Positions 22,028 to 34,359 of a stretch of 64,000 bases of DNA are shown here, piece by piece. The number at the start of each line of letters is the position of its first letter. Position 1 is the stretch's first letter. The stretch comes from Ahaetulla prasina. Taxonomy: Eukaryota; Chordata; Lepidosauria; Squamata; Colubridae. The DNA lies in assembly GCF_028640845.1 (NCBI RefSeq), contig NC_080542.1:132311080-132375079 (forward strand). The letters run 5' to 3'. Both the position numbers and the translations under genes were made by a program. The notes under the pieces were generated by a model, which worked only from the letters and a program-made list of their open reading frames with translations, was not told the DNA's origin and made no database searches.

Positions 22028-22647
22028 TCTATATATATATAAAAGTGAAAACTACTCACGCTTTAATCACGAAATCTCCAGAACCGTAAAGCCTACAAAT
22101 TTGAAATTTGCCACGTATGTTCCTCTTGGTTTCTAGGTGCTCACTAAGAAAGGATTTTTCAAAATGACCATCAGAGCATTAATATTTCCTATATTATTAT
22201 TAACACACTCTGATGCTAAGGAGTTCTACTCCCCCTCCCCACCTGAAAAGAAATCTGTTCCTAATGCAAAACACAAGCAGGGGAGAGAAGTTTCACTTTC
22301 AGTTTTACTTTCACAGCAGCAAGCAGCTTTACTACAGAACAGTTTATCTAAGCCATGCCCAGACTCCTTCCTGTCTCCTTCTTGCTCAGACAGAAAATAC
22401 TGTTTGAGTTTCCAAACACCCCTCAACTCTCATACACTGACAGGATGCTAGCCAGATGAATACCAATGGATGCTGCAGCCTGGGACATTCTACTTCCCCT
22501 CCCCTTCTGTTCCAATTGCCAGTTGCCTTATATTAACACACTCTGATGCTACAAAGTTACACATTCTACATTAAGTTTCAGGCTTTAAATGTCAATTTGT
22601 CAAGCCCGAGCACATAGTTTCGTAGCGAAGCCCGGGTGTCCAGCTAG
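22028..22647 (+). mobile_element. Non-autonomous Helitron
   Basis: Begins TCTATATATATATAAAAGTG after an A and ends GCCCGGGTGTCCAGCTAG before a T. This fits Helitron rules: TC start, CTAG end, insertion between A and T, and a GC-rich hairpin-capable end. Early sequence CACGAAATCTCCAGAACCG also fits vertebrate Helitron heads. The interior has a 20-bp direct repeat (ACACACTCTGATGCTA at about 22203 and 22537) bracketing about 310 bp of CT-rich cargo. No Rep/helicase frame. Confidence 0.75.
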
Positions 22648-23344
22648 TTAACTATAAAGCTAATACAGTAACTATAAAGCTGGGAAGTCAAAAAAAAAGA
22701 AAGAATTGAAATCTCAATTATCTCTGTTGTTTTGAGATAAAAGGTAGTCAAACAGGACTAGCAGATTAACTAAGTCTTGTCCTAGAATATTTAGTGCTGG
22801 TTGTAGATGATGACAGTTACAATAAAATGATCAATATAACTCATTACATTTGAGAAACATGTTTCTGTTTCTCATTCCCTGTGTTTTAATGGTGTATCAT
22901 CACACTGTCTATCTTTGTGCTCATATTTTACATTACAGGTTTAATCTAAAAATATGTTTAATTACAGCATGCCTGTTACTGGGGAAAAAATATAACCGAC
23001 AAATTCAGGGAGTTAATTTTAATGATGATTGCTATTTTAATGGGGGGATATTTTTAGCTGAATTTGAAATGCAAAAAAGGTTGGTTTGATGGGCCATGGA
23101 GGAGGAAAGAAGCTTTAAAACATCTAACAAGCAAAGCAAACCCCATATATTAATTCAGATTGAGAGAAAGATATTTTAAGAAGGGAAAAGGGGCGGACAG
23201 GACACTCACATAAATCATACAGGAAAGAGGCTGAAACTCCTTCAAATGAAAAGTACCAAGAGCCCATCTGAGCAGTTTTCACCCACATGTGACCATTGGG
23301 TTCTGTCTGGCCAAGAACTGTGAAGATGCTGCTTTGCTTTATCA
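22648..23344. other. No recognised feature
   Basis: A 13-bp duplication (TAACTATAAAGCT) lies just downstream of the Helitron at about 22649 and 22669. Nothing else recognised. Confidence 0.45.
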
Positions 23345-23393
23345 GAGTGATGGCGAATCTTTTCAGCACTGAGTGCCCAAACCGGAATGCACG

Positions 23394-23443
<50 letters not shown>

Positions 23444-23731
23444 CGTGCCGCAGCACCGGAAACCCAAAGACCAGCTGGCTGGCGTGTGCATGCCTGTTCT
23501 TTGGTCCTTTTGGCAGTTTTCTGGGGGATTTTCAGGCCATTTTCAGGCTGTTTTTTGGGCCGTTTCCAGACCACTTTTCAGGCTGTTTTCCAGCACTCCA
23601 GCGCTTGCGAAGACCAGCTGGTTGTGTGCATATGCACACCAGAAACCGGATCATAGCAGCTGGCGATGGTGCATGTGACAGGGCTCATGTGTGCCACCTC
23701 TGGCACGTATGCCAGAGGTTCGCCATCACGA
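23345..23731. mobile_element. hAT-like MITE (family B) with GT expansion
   Basis: The ends AGTGATGGCGAATC and GGTTCGCCATCACG are inverted repeats. The flanks CTTTATCA and CACTATCA match at 6 of 8 bases. The family is shared with 46095 and 57573. A long GT array occupies the left part. Confidence 0.75.
23399..23440. repeat. (GT)21 microsatellite
   Basis: About 21 perfect GT units inside the MITE. The open frames across it are low-complexity artefacts. Confidence 0.97.
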
Positions 23732-24516
23732 CACTATCATGTCCACTTGACAAGCATATTAAAGATCTGTCAATTTTCAAGTGGGACAGGCTGTCACTTT
23801 GAAGGCTCATACAGAGGGCTCCATGCAACTACCCAATGCGCATGTAGTTCAGTTCACATCTGCTAAGAGCGCAGGGTGGAATTTTCCAGAGAATGGCATG
23901 CTATGAATCACCAGGCTTGGAAAGAAGCATGTTCCAATAAATAATTTCTCTTTTGTGTGAAAGGTAGTTTGGCAGTTGCGAAAAGCCTGTTCTAGTGGTC
24001 TTTGACCCTGGGATCTGTTCTCTGAACTTTATTTGGAAGCAGTTTATTTTCACAGTCAAAATGTTAGATGAAACCATAATATTTACTATTCCACACTTGT
24101 TCAATGTCAGGGTAATATATTGCTAAGCAACACCCAGCAATAAAAGGAAAGAAGTGCCAGCTCTCATTCACTGTATCAGCTATGAAGGGCAGGCACTGAA
24201 CAAGGGTATGGTCAAAATTGCCCTTTATTAAGTTGCATTTTCATAACAGAACTGAAAATACTAACAGAGACTTCACTGTGTTCTTCAAAAAATAATAATA
24301 ATACATGATTATGAAGCAATTTAGAAGAAAATGTTTGGCATTTGCTAATGTTTTCTTCAAGCAAATGCAATTAAGCCTATGTAGATTTTTGATGAGAAAC
24401 TTAATCCAGAACTACCACACATAAGCAGGTGGTTTTCTGGTTTTATAGAGCATATCAGTCCCACACTTACCTTAATTTAATATTTTATCTCATAGATTGT
24501 ACTGTCCACATAAAGA
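23732..24516. other. No recognised feature
   Basis: No supported gene or repeat. Confidence 0.4.
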
Positions 24517-24770
24517 TAAAAAGGTAAAGTTTCCCTGGTCAGTTGGAAGATACTAATGATGTGATCAGCATGACCACAGGCTAAGATGCATGGAACACTG
24601 TTATCTTCCCACCAAAGTGGAACATACTTTTCCAACTATATTTGCATGATTTTGAACTGCTAGGTTGGCAGGTAGGTGGACTTCAACCTGTCACTTGGCA
24701 CTTGAGTCTTGAAACCAGGCTGTCAGATTTCTACCTCTGCTCAAATTCTTTAATAATTGAGCCATTGTGC
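24517..24770 (-). mobile_element. tRNA-derived SINE (family of 17905), diverged
   Basis: The minus strand matches the SINE at 17905: on the plus strand TTATCTTCCCACCAAAGTGG and TTTTGAACTGCTAGGTTGGC are the reverse complements of its body. It starts with an AAAGGTAAAG-type tail and ends with the head at about 24770. More diverged than the copy at 17905. Confidence 0.7.
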
Positions 24771-24773
24771 CCC

Positions 24774-24775
<2 letters not shown>

Positions 24776-24849
<74 letters not shown>
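24776..24849. repeat. (CTTT)n microsatellite
   Basis: About 18 perfect units directly before the AATAG array. Confidence 0.97.
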
Positions 24850-24851
24850 CT

Positions 24852-24913
24852 ATAGAATAGAATAGAATAGAATAGAATAGAATAGAATAGAATAGAATAG
24901 AATAGAATAGAAT
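24852..24913. repeat. (AATAG)n pentamer array, LINE tail
   Basis: About 12 AATAG units at the 3' end of the adjacent minus-strand LINE. Confidence 0.97.
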
Positions 24914-25105
24914 TGAATTTTTATTGGCCCAGTGTGATTGGACACACAAGGAATTTGTCTTGGTGCATATGCTCTCAGTGTACATAAAAGAAAAGATGCC
25001 TTCATCAAGGTACAACACTTACAACACTTAATGATACTCATAGGGTAAAAGCTTAACACTTAATGATACAACACTTAATGATAGTCATAGGCTACAGATA
25101 AACAA
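24914..25105 (-). mobile_element. L3/Snake1-like LINE 3' end
   Basis: TTATTGGCCCAGTGTGATTGG, then GACACACAAGGAATTTG and GGTGCATATGCTCTCAGTG, are the shared 3' UTR end on the minus strand. Internal duplication of CAACACTTAATGATA occurs near 25010-25080. Strongly truncated. Confidence 0.8.
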
Positions 25106-25173
25106 TCAGGAAATCTAGCTATCTAGTTATCTAATCATCTATCTAGCCATCTAGCTATCAAATCATCTAGTTA

Positions 25174-25204
<31 letters not shown>

Positions 25205-25230
25205 GCCTGCCTGCCTGCCTGCCTGCCTGC

Positions 25231-25315
<85 letters not shown>

Positions 25316-25400
25316 ATCTTTCTCTCCCTCCCTCCCTCCCTTCCTTGCTATCTGATTATCTATTTATTTAGCTATCTATCTATCTATCTAGCTATCATTT
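25106..25400. repeat. Compound CTGT / GCCT / TATC (GATA) array
   Basis: Degenerate ATCTAGCTATCTA-like repeats lead into (CTGT)n, (GCCT)n and then about 21 perfect TATC units (25231-25316), followed by CCCT and more TATC. The complementary strand is GATA, the motif of the Bkm satellite of snakes. Confidence 0.95.
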
Positions 25401-25879
25401 ATCTAATTTGCTGATGTTCTATTTAAACATATTTATTAGTGTTTGTATGCATAATGCGTTCTATTAGTATTGGATATCAGTGACTGCATAATCTCTGTAG
25501 ATGCCATATACTAAATAAATAAAATAAATAAACCCCACATTGACTAGAATGTTGAGAGCGGACTCATTCATATTGGCACAGATCCAAACATGACACATTT
25601 ATTGAGGTGGTCAGAGCTTGGTGGTAATGACTGACAAGCAAATACATTTTGGAATAATACTGGATAGTACCAAAATATCATTCTACTGCATGGCTACTGT
25701 TGAAATCCATGTTAGGAATGGATGGGAAAGGACCTTATATCAATGCTCCTGTGTTAACACACGTACATGAATCACTCGTATGATCTCACTTGGAGCAATA
25801 TTCTGGACATGATAGCAGATGAAAGAAAAAGGGCAAGAAAGGTTCTCTGACATGCTTATAGTAATAGCATAAATCATGG
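25401..25879. other. No recognised gene
   Basis: An AATAAAT-rich tail with GCCATATACTAAATAAATA at about 25502 may be a LINE end like that at 19385. No gene. Confidence 0.4.
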
Positions 25880-26056
25880 AACACTGAAAATAACCACAAG
25901 TGTGGGTTAGGGCTGACTACCCAAATGCAAGCACATGACCACGGGCAAGGGGCAGCTGTCAGGGATGTAAATCTGGATTGTAAGCAGCTCTGGGGAGGTC
26001 TGTTGTAACTTTGAATGATCACCAAGCAATTGGTCATAAATCAGGGATGAACTGTA
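25880..26056 (-). mobile_element. MITE fragment (family of 3028)
   Basis: TGTTGTAACTTTGAATGATC and CACCAAGCAATTGGTC followed by AGGGATGAACTGTAG match the right end of the family read in reverse. Short and diverged. Confidence 0.6.
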
Positions 26057-28383
26057 GATGATTTTTAAAGAAGAGAAATTCATGGAAGACTGAACTATCA
26101 ACAGCTTCTAGCCTTCTTGGCTACATATTACCTCCTGAACTACAAGCAGGATATCTTAAATAGCAGCTGCTGGAGAGTAACAGCAGAAGAGTTTTAATGC
26201 TTCTCAACTGCGTCTAACTGGCCACTGCGTGCAGTAGGAGGTTATCCATTGTTCAGGATATTTAAAAATGTTTTAAATGTTTTTTTCATGAACTGTTTTA
26301 TATAGATGTAGCTACCACGCATATAAACTGAGATTATGCTGTAAAGGAAGTTCATTCCTTACTCCAACCCTCCTCCCTAATAGGAATACATGCTGGTCAA
26401 TGTTCTTCTATTTCATGATGAAAAGAAAAAGAAAGGAATTCATCTGAAACATATGTATGATTCTGACATCTCCTCCAAGATGAGAAAAAATGTATATCAT
26501 CAATATAATAACCACTGTACCTGTGGGAAAAATGTTTCATGAAATGTCATTTCTCCTTATGGTGTTTACTAATTTGCAAAAAAATAAAAGTTACTCTTGC
26601 CTACTGTTACTCAACCATTTTTGAAAAATGTGGATAAATAAATCATTTCATTGTGGCTTGTTTATTCATCTCTATCAGAATTCCTCTGAAGTCATTCTTG
26701 GCTTTATACTGGTACATGCCTTACAGAGTTCCCCTGTAGTCTTTTTAACCTGATATATGTGCTTAAGTATTCTTGCAGTAGTGGCATCTTCAGACAGAGT
26801 TGTGATTACCAAGGGCACACCTATGCCTTTAAAAAATTATCTGCAAAGTAACTCTGACATGAACTGATGGAAAATATTAGCAATATCTTGGCCATGTTCT
26901 CATCCAACATTTTTAAAAACCTCCAAATCTTTTAAACTGAAAAGGGTGGGGGGATGAAAGATGATTAGGCATTTTTCTCTGCCCCACTTTACTTTACTTT
27001 GACAATAAAGTGAAGGATGGGAAAGGTAACAAATACAAGAAAAAGAGAAGCTGCCATGCTATCACTTTTTTCAGTGAATTATTCTTTTCATGGCTTTCCT
27101 TTGGGATAATTTCCACTTGAAACCCATCAGAAATTAGGAAAATAAATAGCTCCGGGATTTGAACATAAATTCCCATTAAAACAGAATAACAAAATAAGGA
27201 TTCCTTTGGATCTCACTCAACAGCCATTTATTTTTTTGGCAATGCCCAAGATTGCATAACGTTTTTTAAATTTTTTTTTTTTTAAAAACCACTTAGGAAA
27301 AATCAACTGCTGGGTTGAAGTCAATGAGTTACAATTTATTGATCTCATTGAATTCCAACTGAATTTAACAGCAGTTAACATTATGGGGATTAGAATGTTG
27401 TCTAATTTTAACTAGAAGCCTAGGAGGAACTCAGTGTTAGGGAACAAATAACACTATGCATCTTGCCTTCCAATTCTTTTCTAAATCCAGCTTAAAATGC
27501 TGGCACTGATTTTCTGTGCCATAAATCAGACAACATTTCAGCGGCTGGGAGTCTTTCTTCCCCTCCTCCATTGCTTGTGCTGCCAAAGAACAATGCAATT
27601 TGACAGGAATCAGATTCTCTGGGAAGGGAAGGAGTTTTGGGTGTTTATATAGGCTTAAACAGAGTCTATATAAGGTAGCCCAAAGGGGATCTGAGGTAGC
27701 ATGCAGAGTGGGATGCCCATCCTTGACCTAACTTACATTGCACAAAAACATGAATCTGCTGTGTAGATTCTTCTTTCAAAAGATGGTTTAAAGTTGAGAA
27801 CACTGATTGTGATTTCATACTGAAGCTGCTGTAGTCATAGCTACTTTTGCTTCTCTGTTAAGGAACAAGATGTCCTTATATATCCATCTTTCAAAATGTA
27901 ATTACATGTGAACTTTTTCAAAGGAATAAAATAAATTTCAATCATAGAGCTACATAGCTCATTGATTCATTTGTGATTTCTGCAAAATAGGTTCAAATGG
28001 TGTTTTTTGTATAATATAATATTCTACATAATTTTAGCATTTCTAAAAAAATATTTATTTTCTAAAACTGTTATGATTCGCTATAAAAATAATGACAGGT
28101 AGATGAAGAAATGGAACATTTGGTATGGCCAAAGAGGACATATAAAAATAACAAATCAGCTGAAGAAAATCAAAGCTATAACAGTGAAATCGAAAGAGAT
28201 GTGAAAGAGATCATTGTTTCTCAGATAATTAGGATAAAAATAAAAAAGACTATTCCAGTTATGTAAGGGACAAGAGGTCAAAGAATGAGACATTTGAATA
28301 TGATTGAAATATAGGCAGCTTGAAAATGGTGACACATAGGTTATAAGAAACAACAATCAATTGAATTAGAAAGATTAGAACAT
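26057..28383. other. No supported gene
   Basis: 2.3 kb of AT-rich DNA with no recognised repeat or gene. A TATA-like TCTATATAAGG lies at about 27665, but with no associated frame. Confidence 0.5.
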
Positions 28384-28488
28384 GACAGAGAGAGAAGGAG
28401 AAGGGGGACAAGGGGGGAAGGAAAAGAGACAGAGAGAAAGAAGGAGAGGGAGGAGATGGAGAGAGAGAGAAAGAGAAGGAGACTCTAA
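28384..28488. repeat. GA-rich purine tract
   Basis: Purine-rich run of GAGA and GGA units, about 100 bp. Confidence 0.9.
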
Positions 28489-29919
28489 AGCTCTGACTCT
28501 GACAGTTGGTTTGGAGGTCCAATGGAGACCTCCCAGCTTCACATTGAAAGCGGTTGACAGATTAATAACAGAAATCCCCATATCCTTCTGAGTTATCCTA
28601 CTCTCTTCCTCCCTATTTATTAACTAGTTGATTAACTATTTGTATTTTGATAATATTTATATACACACACACACACACATACCCAAACATGTATGTATGT
28701 ATGTATGTATGTATGTATGTATGTATGTATATGCATATGTCTTTCTCTCTGTGTGTTTTTTATATAGGGTTAGGGTTAGAGTTTTTTAACTTTGTAAATC
28801 AGCCAGATTTGCCTGTGGTAAGATGAATGAGCAATAAATTTAATAAATATAATAAAAATAAATAAAACTGCATTCATGATCAAATGAAATTTAGTGAGCA
28901 GTGTAATGATGGAAATAGAAATTCTATCATGGTCACTCTCTATTTGTATTGTGTTATTTCATTGTCCATCCAGAAAGCATTGACAGATGGGAGCTGGTTT
29001 CTTTCATGCATTGATCGCTTATGTAATATCATTTATATTGCATGGAATTTAGGATGCATCAGAGGTCCCCCATGAGATTACAGAGAAGACTGCAATCTTG
29101 GAAGAGGAATATGATATATTTTTCTTCTGTTTTCTACTGATATTTCCTGCAGTCCTTCTTTCCTGCCTATTATGAATTAATGAGCAGAATTGGATCTTGA
29201 TATGTGTGGACTAGATCATCTAATTTATCTTTATCCTGGGAAAACTTTGGACCAATGCAGTGATAGATTTACATGAATTGCATTAGAGGTTTTGCAAAGA
29301 GAATTTGGTTGTAAGCGAATATATGGAAGAAATATGTTTTTACCGTGAAAAAGGGAGAAAATATAATTATTAAAAAGATCAGTCAGAGAAAAAATTAAAT
29401 GATGGTGATGGTGATGGTGATTGGCAGCTGCCTAGAGTTGGTTATAAAATGGGTGACTATCAATTTTAAATAAATAAATAAAATAAAAATGATGGGAGTG
29501 ATGATAGAAATAGGAGACAAGAAAAATATAAAGCCAGACCAGAAAGAAAGGTGAGTCATACAAGGATAAGAAAAGAGAAGCAGACAAAACAATGAGGAGA
29601 AATGACTCAAGTGATAATAAGGAGACATGATAGTAAAAACAGGGATAACTGGAGGAAACGAGAAATAGCATGAAGAGATGAGAAAAACAGAATGTATTTC
29701 TGTTTTTCTGTATAAATGTATGAAATACTGACAGAGAGATGGGTGCCAGATGACAAGAAGAGAAATATAAGAGAGTCATCAAGGAGAAATGAGAAATGAA
29801 GGAAGAAGATAGGAATGGTGGGAAGCTAGGATGAGACAATGGGAAAAGGGAGAGACAGAGAAAGAAGTTAGAGGTGAGATTGAGGAGAACAAGATAAAAT
29901 ATAAGTGAAGTAAGATGAC
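28489..29919. other. No supported gene; short microsatellites
   Basis: Contains CA and (TATG)n at about 28664-28730, two TTAGGG-like units at 28768, and AAAT-type LINE-like tails near 28840 and 29468. No gene. Confidence 0.5.
28664..28730. repeat. (CA)n and (TATG)n microsatellites
   Basis: A short CA run followed by about 10 TATG units. Confidence 0.95.
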
Positions 29920-29998
29920 GAAGGAAGGAAGGAAGGAAGGAAGGAAGGAAGGAAGGAAGGAAGGAAGGAAGGAAGGAAGGAAGGAAGGAAGGAAGGAA
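29920..29998. repeat. (GGAA)n microsatellite
   Basis: About 19 perfect GGAA units, ending near the start of the Rex1 fragment. Confidence 0.97.
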
Positions 29999-30004
29999 TT
30001 TTTT

Positions 30005-30525
30005 TCTCCCACATTTCCATGTTATTGGTCAATTGCCAGCAAGATGACGGAAGAAAGCCTCTGCTGGTGGCCTTCTACCACTGCACCATAGAGAGTATTT
30101 TAATTTATTGCATCTGTGCATGGTTTGCCAATTGCACAGTGGCAGATAGGACAGCACTCCAGAGGGTCAATGTCATTGCCCAGAGGATCATTGGTTGCCC
30201 TATCCCACTGACTTAAGAAAGTTCAAAACATTGTTAAAGATCCCTCTCATTCTGGGCACCCTTTTTTTGAACAATTACCATCTGGCAGACAGTACAGGGC
30301 AATAAAAAAAAAGGAGAAATAGGCCGAAAAACAGCTTCTGTCCCAGGGCAATAACCATATTGACTTCTATGGTATAGTGCAATATTTTCAATTTCAATTA
30401 TATAGAATGTAAAGGATGTATGTTTGTATTTGTATTTTTATTTTTATAGTTATGATGTACACTGAAGACAGCATTTAATATCGTTGTACCATGTGCAATG
30501 ACAATAAAGTAAACTATAAACTATT
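30005..30525 (+). pseudogene. Rex1-like LINE C-terminal end and 3' UTR
   Basis: The frame at 30019-30216 encodes a Rex1-type RT end: a VAFYHCTIESIL segment, then ADRTALQRVN and AQRIIGCPIPL. Downstream, broken remnants (NPSHSGHP-like and a KNSFCP-like stretch) are visible. The 3' end GTACCATGTGCAATGACAAT, followed by AAAGTAAA, is the typical Rex1 terminus. 5' truncated and frameshifted, so dead. Confidence 0.8.
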
Positions 30526-31944
30526 CATTTGAATATCCCAACATCAATGGGTTCTCTCAATCAAGTTCTTCTGTCGGAATATTATCTTTTGAAGATGTTT
30601 GCTGAATTAACATTTTTCTGGATTTAATTTGTAGTCCTAAATTGCTGCTCCTTATAATTGCAACCAATGGTTGCATAATCAATGCATAATCAATGGTAAA
30701 AGATCTAGCTCAGCTCACAATTATGAAGTGCAAGTTTCCCATTCTTGACACAGACCAACTTGTTCTGTTTCTATATTAATATACATCTAATTATAAATAT
30801 TTGAGTGGATTTGATATCTTAAATGAGTCCCAGATTGATGCTATGTTTGTGCATTTACATGTTCCAAAAAAATCTCTTCCAAATAAAAATTGGAGCATTT
30901 CACAGCCCTACAAGAAATGTATGTTAACTAATGAATTTTCAAGTAACCTAATGGAGTGATTCAACAAAAGCTGCTGTTCTGAATATCAAAATAATAACTT
31001 AGAAAAGGAAAATAATAGTAATATATGAGGATCATGAATGAATAATGCTTAGAAGTTATGGAGACCATCAGTTCTGGTAAAATGACTGGACAATAAAAGA
31101 CAAAAATTTTCACAAATATTCTAGATGTGAGCTTTTTCTTAAAATTTTGTGCTTTCCATTGCTTCTATTCATCAGTTACAAATGAGAACTTACTTAGATA
31201 CTTCTTAGGGTGTGAGCTGATTATCAGCTTTTCCAAAAATGAACATCTTACATCTTTCAGTTCTATCTTTTTTTTTTTATATATCTGCTCCATCAGGAGA
31301 ACCTGCCAAAATTCTTGCAGGGTTTTAAGTACTAGCACATTGGATGAGAAATCTGTAAATGAACTATAACTGAGAATTCTGTTGGTCTTTTAATTCTTCC
31401 ATAAATGGTATTCAAATATCTGCTTCAAGGATCAAAGACTGTCATCAATCACAGGGCAGATCAAAATCAGGCAAATGCATAGAGAATGTGGTCAACTACA
31501 CAACTCTAATCTAACTTCCACAACTGCCTGTTCTTGGGATAAGCGAAGAAAAATTCATCTTTTCTGCAACATTTTACCAGTTTAGACCAACTGTGTAATG
31601 TGTCGAAGCTGTATTACAGTATATGAACTTTGTTATCAGTTCTCTTTTGAAAATTTTCTTGTTTTAATTTTTTATGATTGGCTACATATGGAACCAATCC
31701 TTTTCATAAACTACTGGATTTGTTTTGTTTTCTTGTGATTTTCAGGACAACATTGTGCATTTGGTTTGCTTTTTGTGATTTCTCACACTCCTATAAAAAT
31801 CTGATGGGTAGAGAGCAGTGTGATTTTAGCATATTCAAGTATAACCATATCTGATTGCCTAGATTAGTAGATTTGATAAGGGAAAGAAACCTTTCCAGCA
31901 GTTAAGGGGGGGGGGAAATTAAAATGGAAAATCTAAGCTGAACA
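30526..31944. other. No recognised feature
   Basis: AT-rich, no supported gene or repeat. A G-run lies at about 31905. Confidence 0.45.
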
Positions 31945-32120
31945 CAAGCAAAGTCAATGGGGAAGCCAGCTTCACTTAACAAGCATGTTATTAACTTATA
32001 ACTGCTGTGATTCACTTAACAACTGGGGCAAGAAAGGTAGTAAAATGGGGCAAAACTCCCTTAACAACTGTCTTGGTTAACAATGAAAATTTGAGACTCA
32101 ATTATCATCATAAATGAAGT
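31945..32120 (+). mobile_element. MITE fragment (family of 3028)
   Basis: CAAGCAAAGTCAATGGGGAA, TTCACTTAACAACTGGGGCA and AAAACTCCCTTAACAACTG match the right half of the family. Confidence 0.7.
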
Positions 32121-32515
32121 GCATGAAAAGGCAATAAATTGAAGGATGCAGGATTTGAGTATGTCTAGTGAAAAGAAGGACTAGGAGTGACATGAAAGTA
32201 GTCTTCCAATATTTGAGGGGCTGCCACAAAGAAAAGGGGGATCAACCTATTCTTCAAAGCAACTGAAGGCAGGACAAGAAGCTATTGATAGAAACTAATC
32301 AAGAAGAGAAGCAACCTAAAACTAAGGAAAAAATTCCCAACAGTTAGTCAGTGGAACGACTTCCCTCCAGTAGTTGTGGTACTCTAACACTAGAGACTTT
32401 TAAGAAAAGACTGGACAGCCACATGTCTGCAATGGCATAGGGTCTCTTAGCTGAGCATGGGGTTGGGCTAGAAGATCTCCAAGATCCCTTCCTTGTTTGT
32501 TATTCTGTTATAATC
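32121..32515 (+). pseudogene. CR1 C-terminal remnant and 3' end
   Basis: The plus strand carries the same region as at 6870: an LRGCHKEKG-like segment, LNQEEKQPKT-like, LPPVVVVL, and LETFKKRLDSH-like pieces with stops. The end GGGTTGGGCTAGAAGATCTC, followed by CAAGATCCCTTCC and ATTCTGTTA, is the conserved CR1 end. It lies directly next to the MITE fragment. Confidence 0.75.
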
Positions 32516-34074
32516 TCATTGAAACAGATGCTTATGTTGATAAAGTTTAACTAGTTTCTGGAGATTTCTGGTTATTACAAAGGTCTTTTATCCTTTCTGT
32601 AAAGATCAACAAGGTTGGCCTCTGCACACTTACTTAAATTAAGAGATAAGGATTAAGTAGAGCAATTTTAGTCATATCTGCTCTTAGGAATTATATTAAG
32701 GTCAGGATTGGTTAATGCTAGGGCTGAGCAAAGATATGAATAGTTATGCAGGTCTGCTCCGGTGATTCCCTAACTGTGTATAATAAGCAGTTATGTAGCA
32801 GGCTGACACATGTTTATTGCTAAACATTGTATTTTCAGTTAGCTGCAACAAACAAAACATGAACTAAACATCTTGTTGCAAATATTTCAGAGCATAATCA
32901 ATTCCTTCTTCTCAAATGTACAGGAAAGTCCAAGTTTGTTGGTAAAGATCAATCAAACTTTCTTGGCATATTTGATGGTATTAATAAACTCAAGAACTGA
33001 ATTCTTGAAAAATCAGTCTAAATCTTTTCACCCCCAATATGTTCACCTCAAGGATTCCATAAACTCCATAAATGAATGCAACAATCTTTCTCCATCATTG
33101 ATCTTTACCAATTGCTGTTTGGAAGTCTTACCCATCAAGCTTTGAAGCCTATTTTTATTTTAAAAGCATCATATAATATTGTGCTTGATGGGATACAATA
33201 ATCTTTCTGTAGACATATTTTCTGAGCCAATAGATGAAACATATACAGCCGCACTTGAAATATATCCACAGTTTTCTAAATGTGTGTTATACAACCTCAT
33301 CTGGGATCTTCTTCATCAACTACTTCTTGCACCTGAACCATGGCAAGTAAATCCTGTTAAAGGGGCTCTATAAATCAGTTATATTGATTTAGTTCCCCTG
33401 ATCTGAGTGAAGGCAAAATGTTTTGAATACATGCAATCCACAATAGCATTCTTTTAAAAATATACATATTGCTATTCCATTTGGTCACAATCCAGGTGTT
33501 CTCTTTCCTGATTTATTAGTGGCATTGAAAAGTTATCCAGGAAATGGTCAGAAGGAGTAAAGTTATTTGAGGGGCTTCCTAGTAGAAATAGGCAATCTAG
33601 TTATTATGATGACATTTCAAAGGCAACAACATTTACTTCATTGAACAAAAATCAAAGGGTTTAAATCTATTACTTTCCTGACTTCTTATGCATCATTAAC
33701 TTTGTAATCAGTGATTGAATTACATTATGCTTAGTGACTGACATCATCTTGGCTTAGCAAAAGATTTGGAAAGCCAACTGTTCTTTTAAACCCTTTCCAA
33801 ATGTCACAACCCCCATTGGTGCTTTATTAATATTTGTTTAGCAAGTTACATTACAACCATCCTCTTCTCTTTATTCTTAGTGTAGACATCAACTGCTTTA
33901 TTTATTATCTTTTAAGCTCTAATTTAAGGCTTTTTTTTCCTCACTGCATTGCTTTTTTTTAAAAAAAGTATTTCTATTCTGAAGGTCAAGATGGTGAGAT
34001 TGGGACATCGTATTTGCCCTTTTTAAAAATCCCTACAACAAGACTTTAAAGTAGATCTGAAGGGAATGCAACTC
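32516..34074. other. No supported gene
   Basis: Open frames of 90 and 64 codons near 32873 and 33179 have no recognisable domain or neighbour support. Confidence 0.4.
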
Positions 34075-34330
34075 ACCCAAACTGGATGTATGTTTATGGA
34101 GATTCTCAATCACCCAGGTCATAATTGCCCCAAAGCTGCTTTTCCAAAAGGTAATCGGACTTCCTTGATTTTTCTTTTCTTTGAAAATGTTTCGCTTCTC
34201 ATCCAAGAAGTCCAGAACTCATCCCAAATTGAAGAAGCTTCTTGGATGAGAAGCAAAACATTTTCAAGAAAAAAAAACAAGAAAGCCCAGTTGCCTTTTG
34301 AAAAAGCATCTTTGGAACACCCAAAGTGGA
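34075..34330. repeat. Palindromic repeat, copy B
   Basis: Left arm (TTTCGCTTCTCATCCAAGAA) and right arm (AAGCTTCTTGGATGAGAAGC) of the same palindrome as copy A. The outer ends here are ATGGAGATTCTCAATCACCC and TTTGGAACACCCAAAG. The leader seen in copies A and D is absent. Confidence 0.85.
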
Positions 34331-34359
34331 AATAATACTTAGACTGAGTGGTGAATGTG

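Noticed and set aside
23296..23802. Overlapping frames of 89-168 codons on both strands
   Set aside because: They run through a GT array, giving Val/Cys or Thr/His repeats in every frame. Artefact of the microsatellite and MITE.
24642..25059. Frames with FLSFFLSF or SILFYSILFY repeats
   Set aside because: Translations of the CTTT and AATAG arrays.
27660..27680. TATA-like TCTATATAAGG as a promoter
   Set aside because: No downstream reading frame or conserved context. AT-rich DNA gives such matches often.
28768..28782. TTAGGG-like repeats (possible telomere sequence)
   Set aside because: Only about two units and no extended array.
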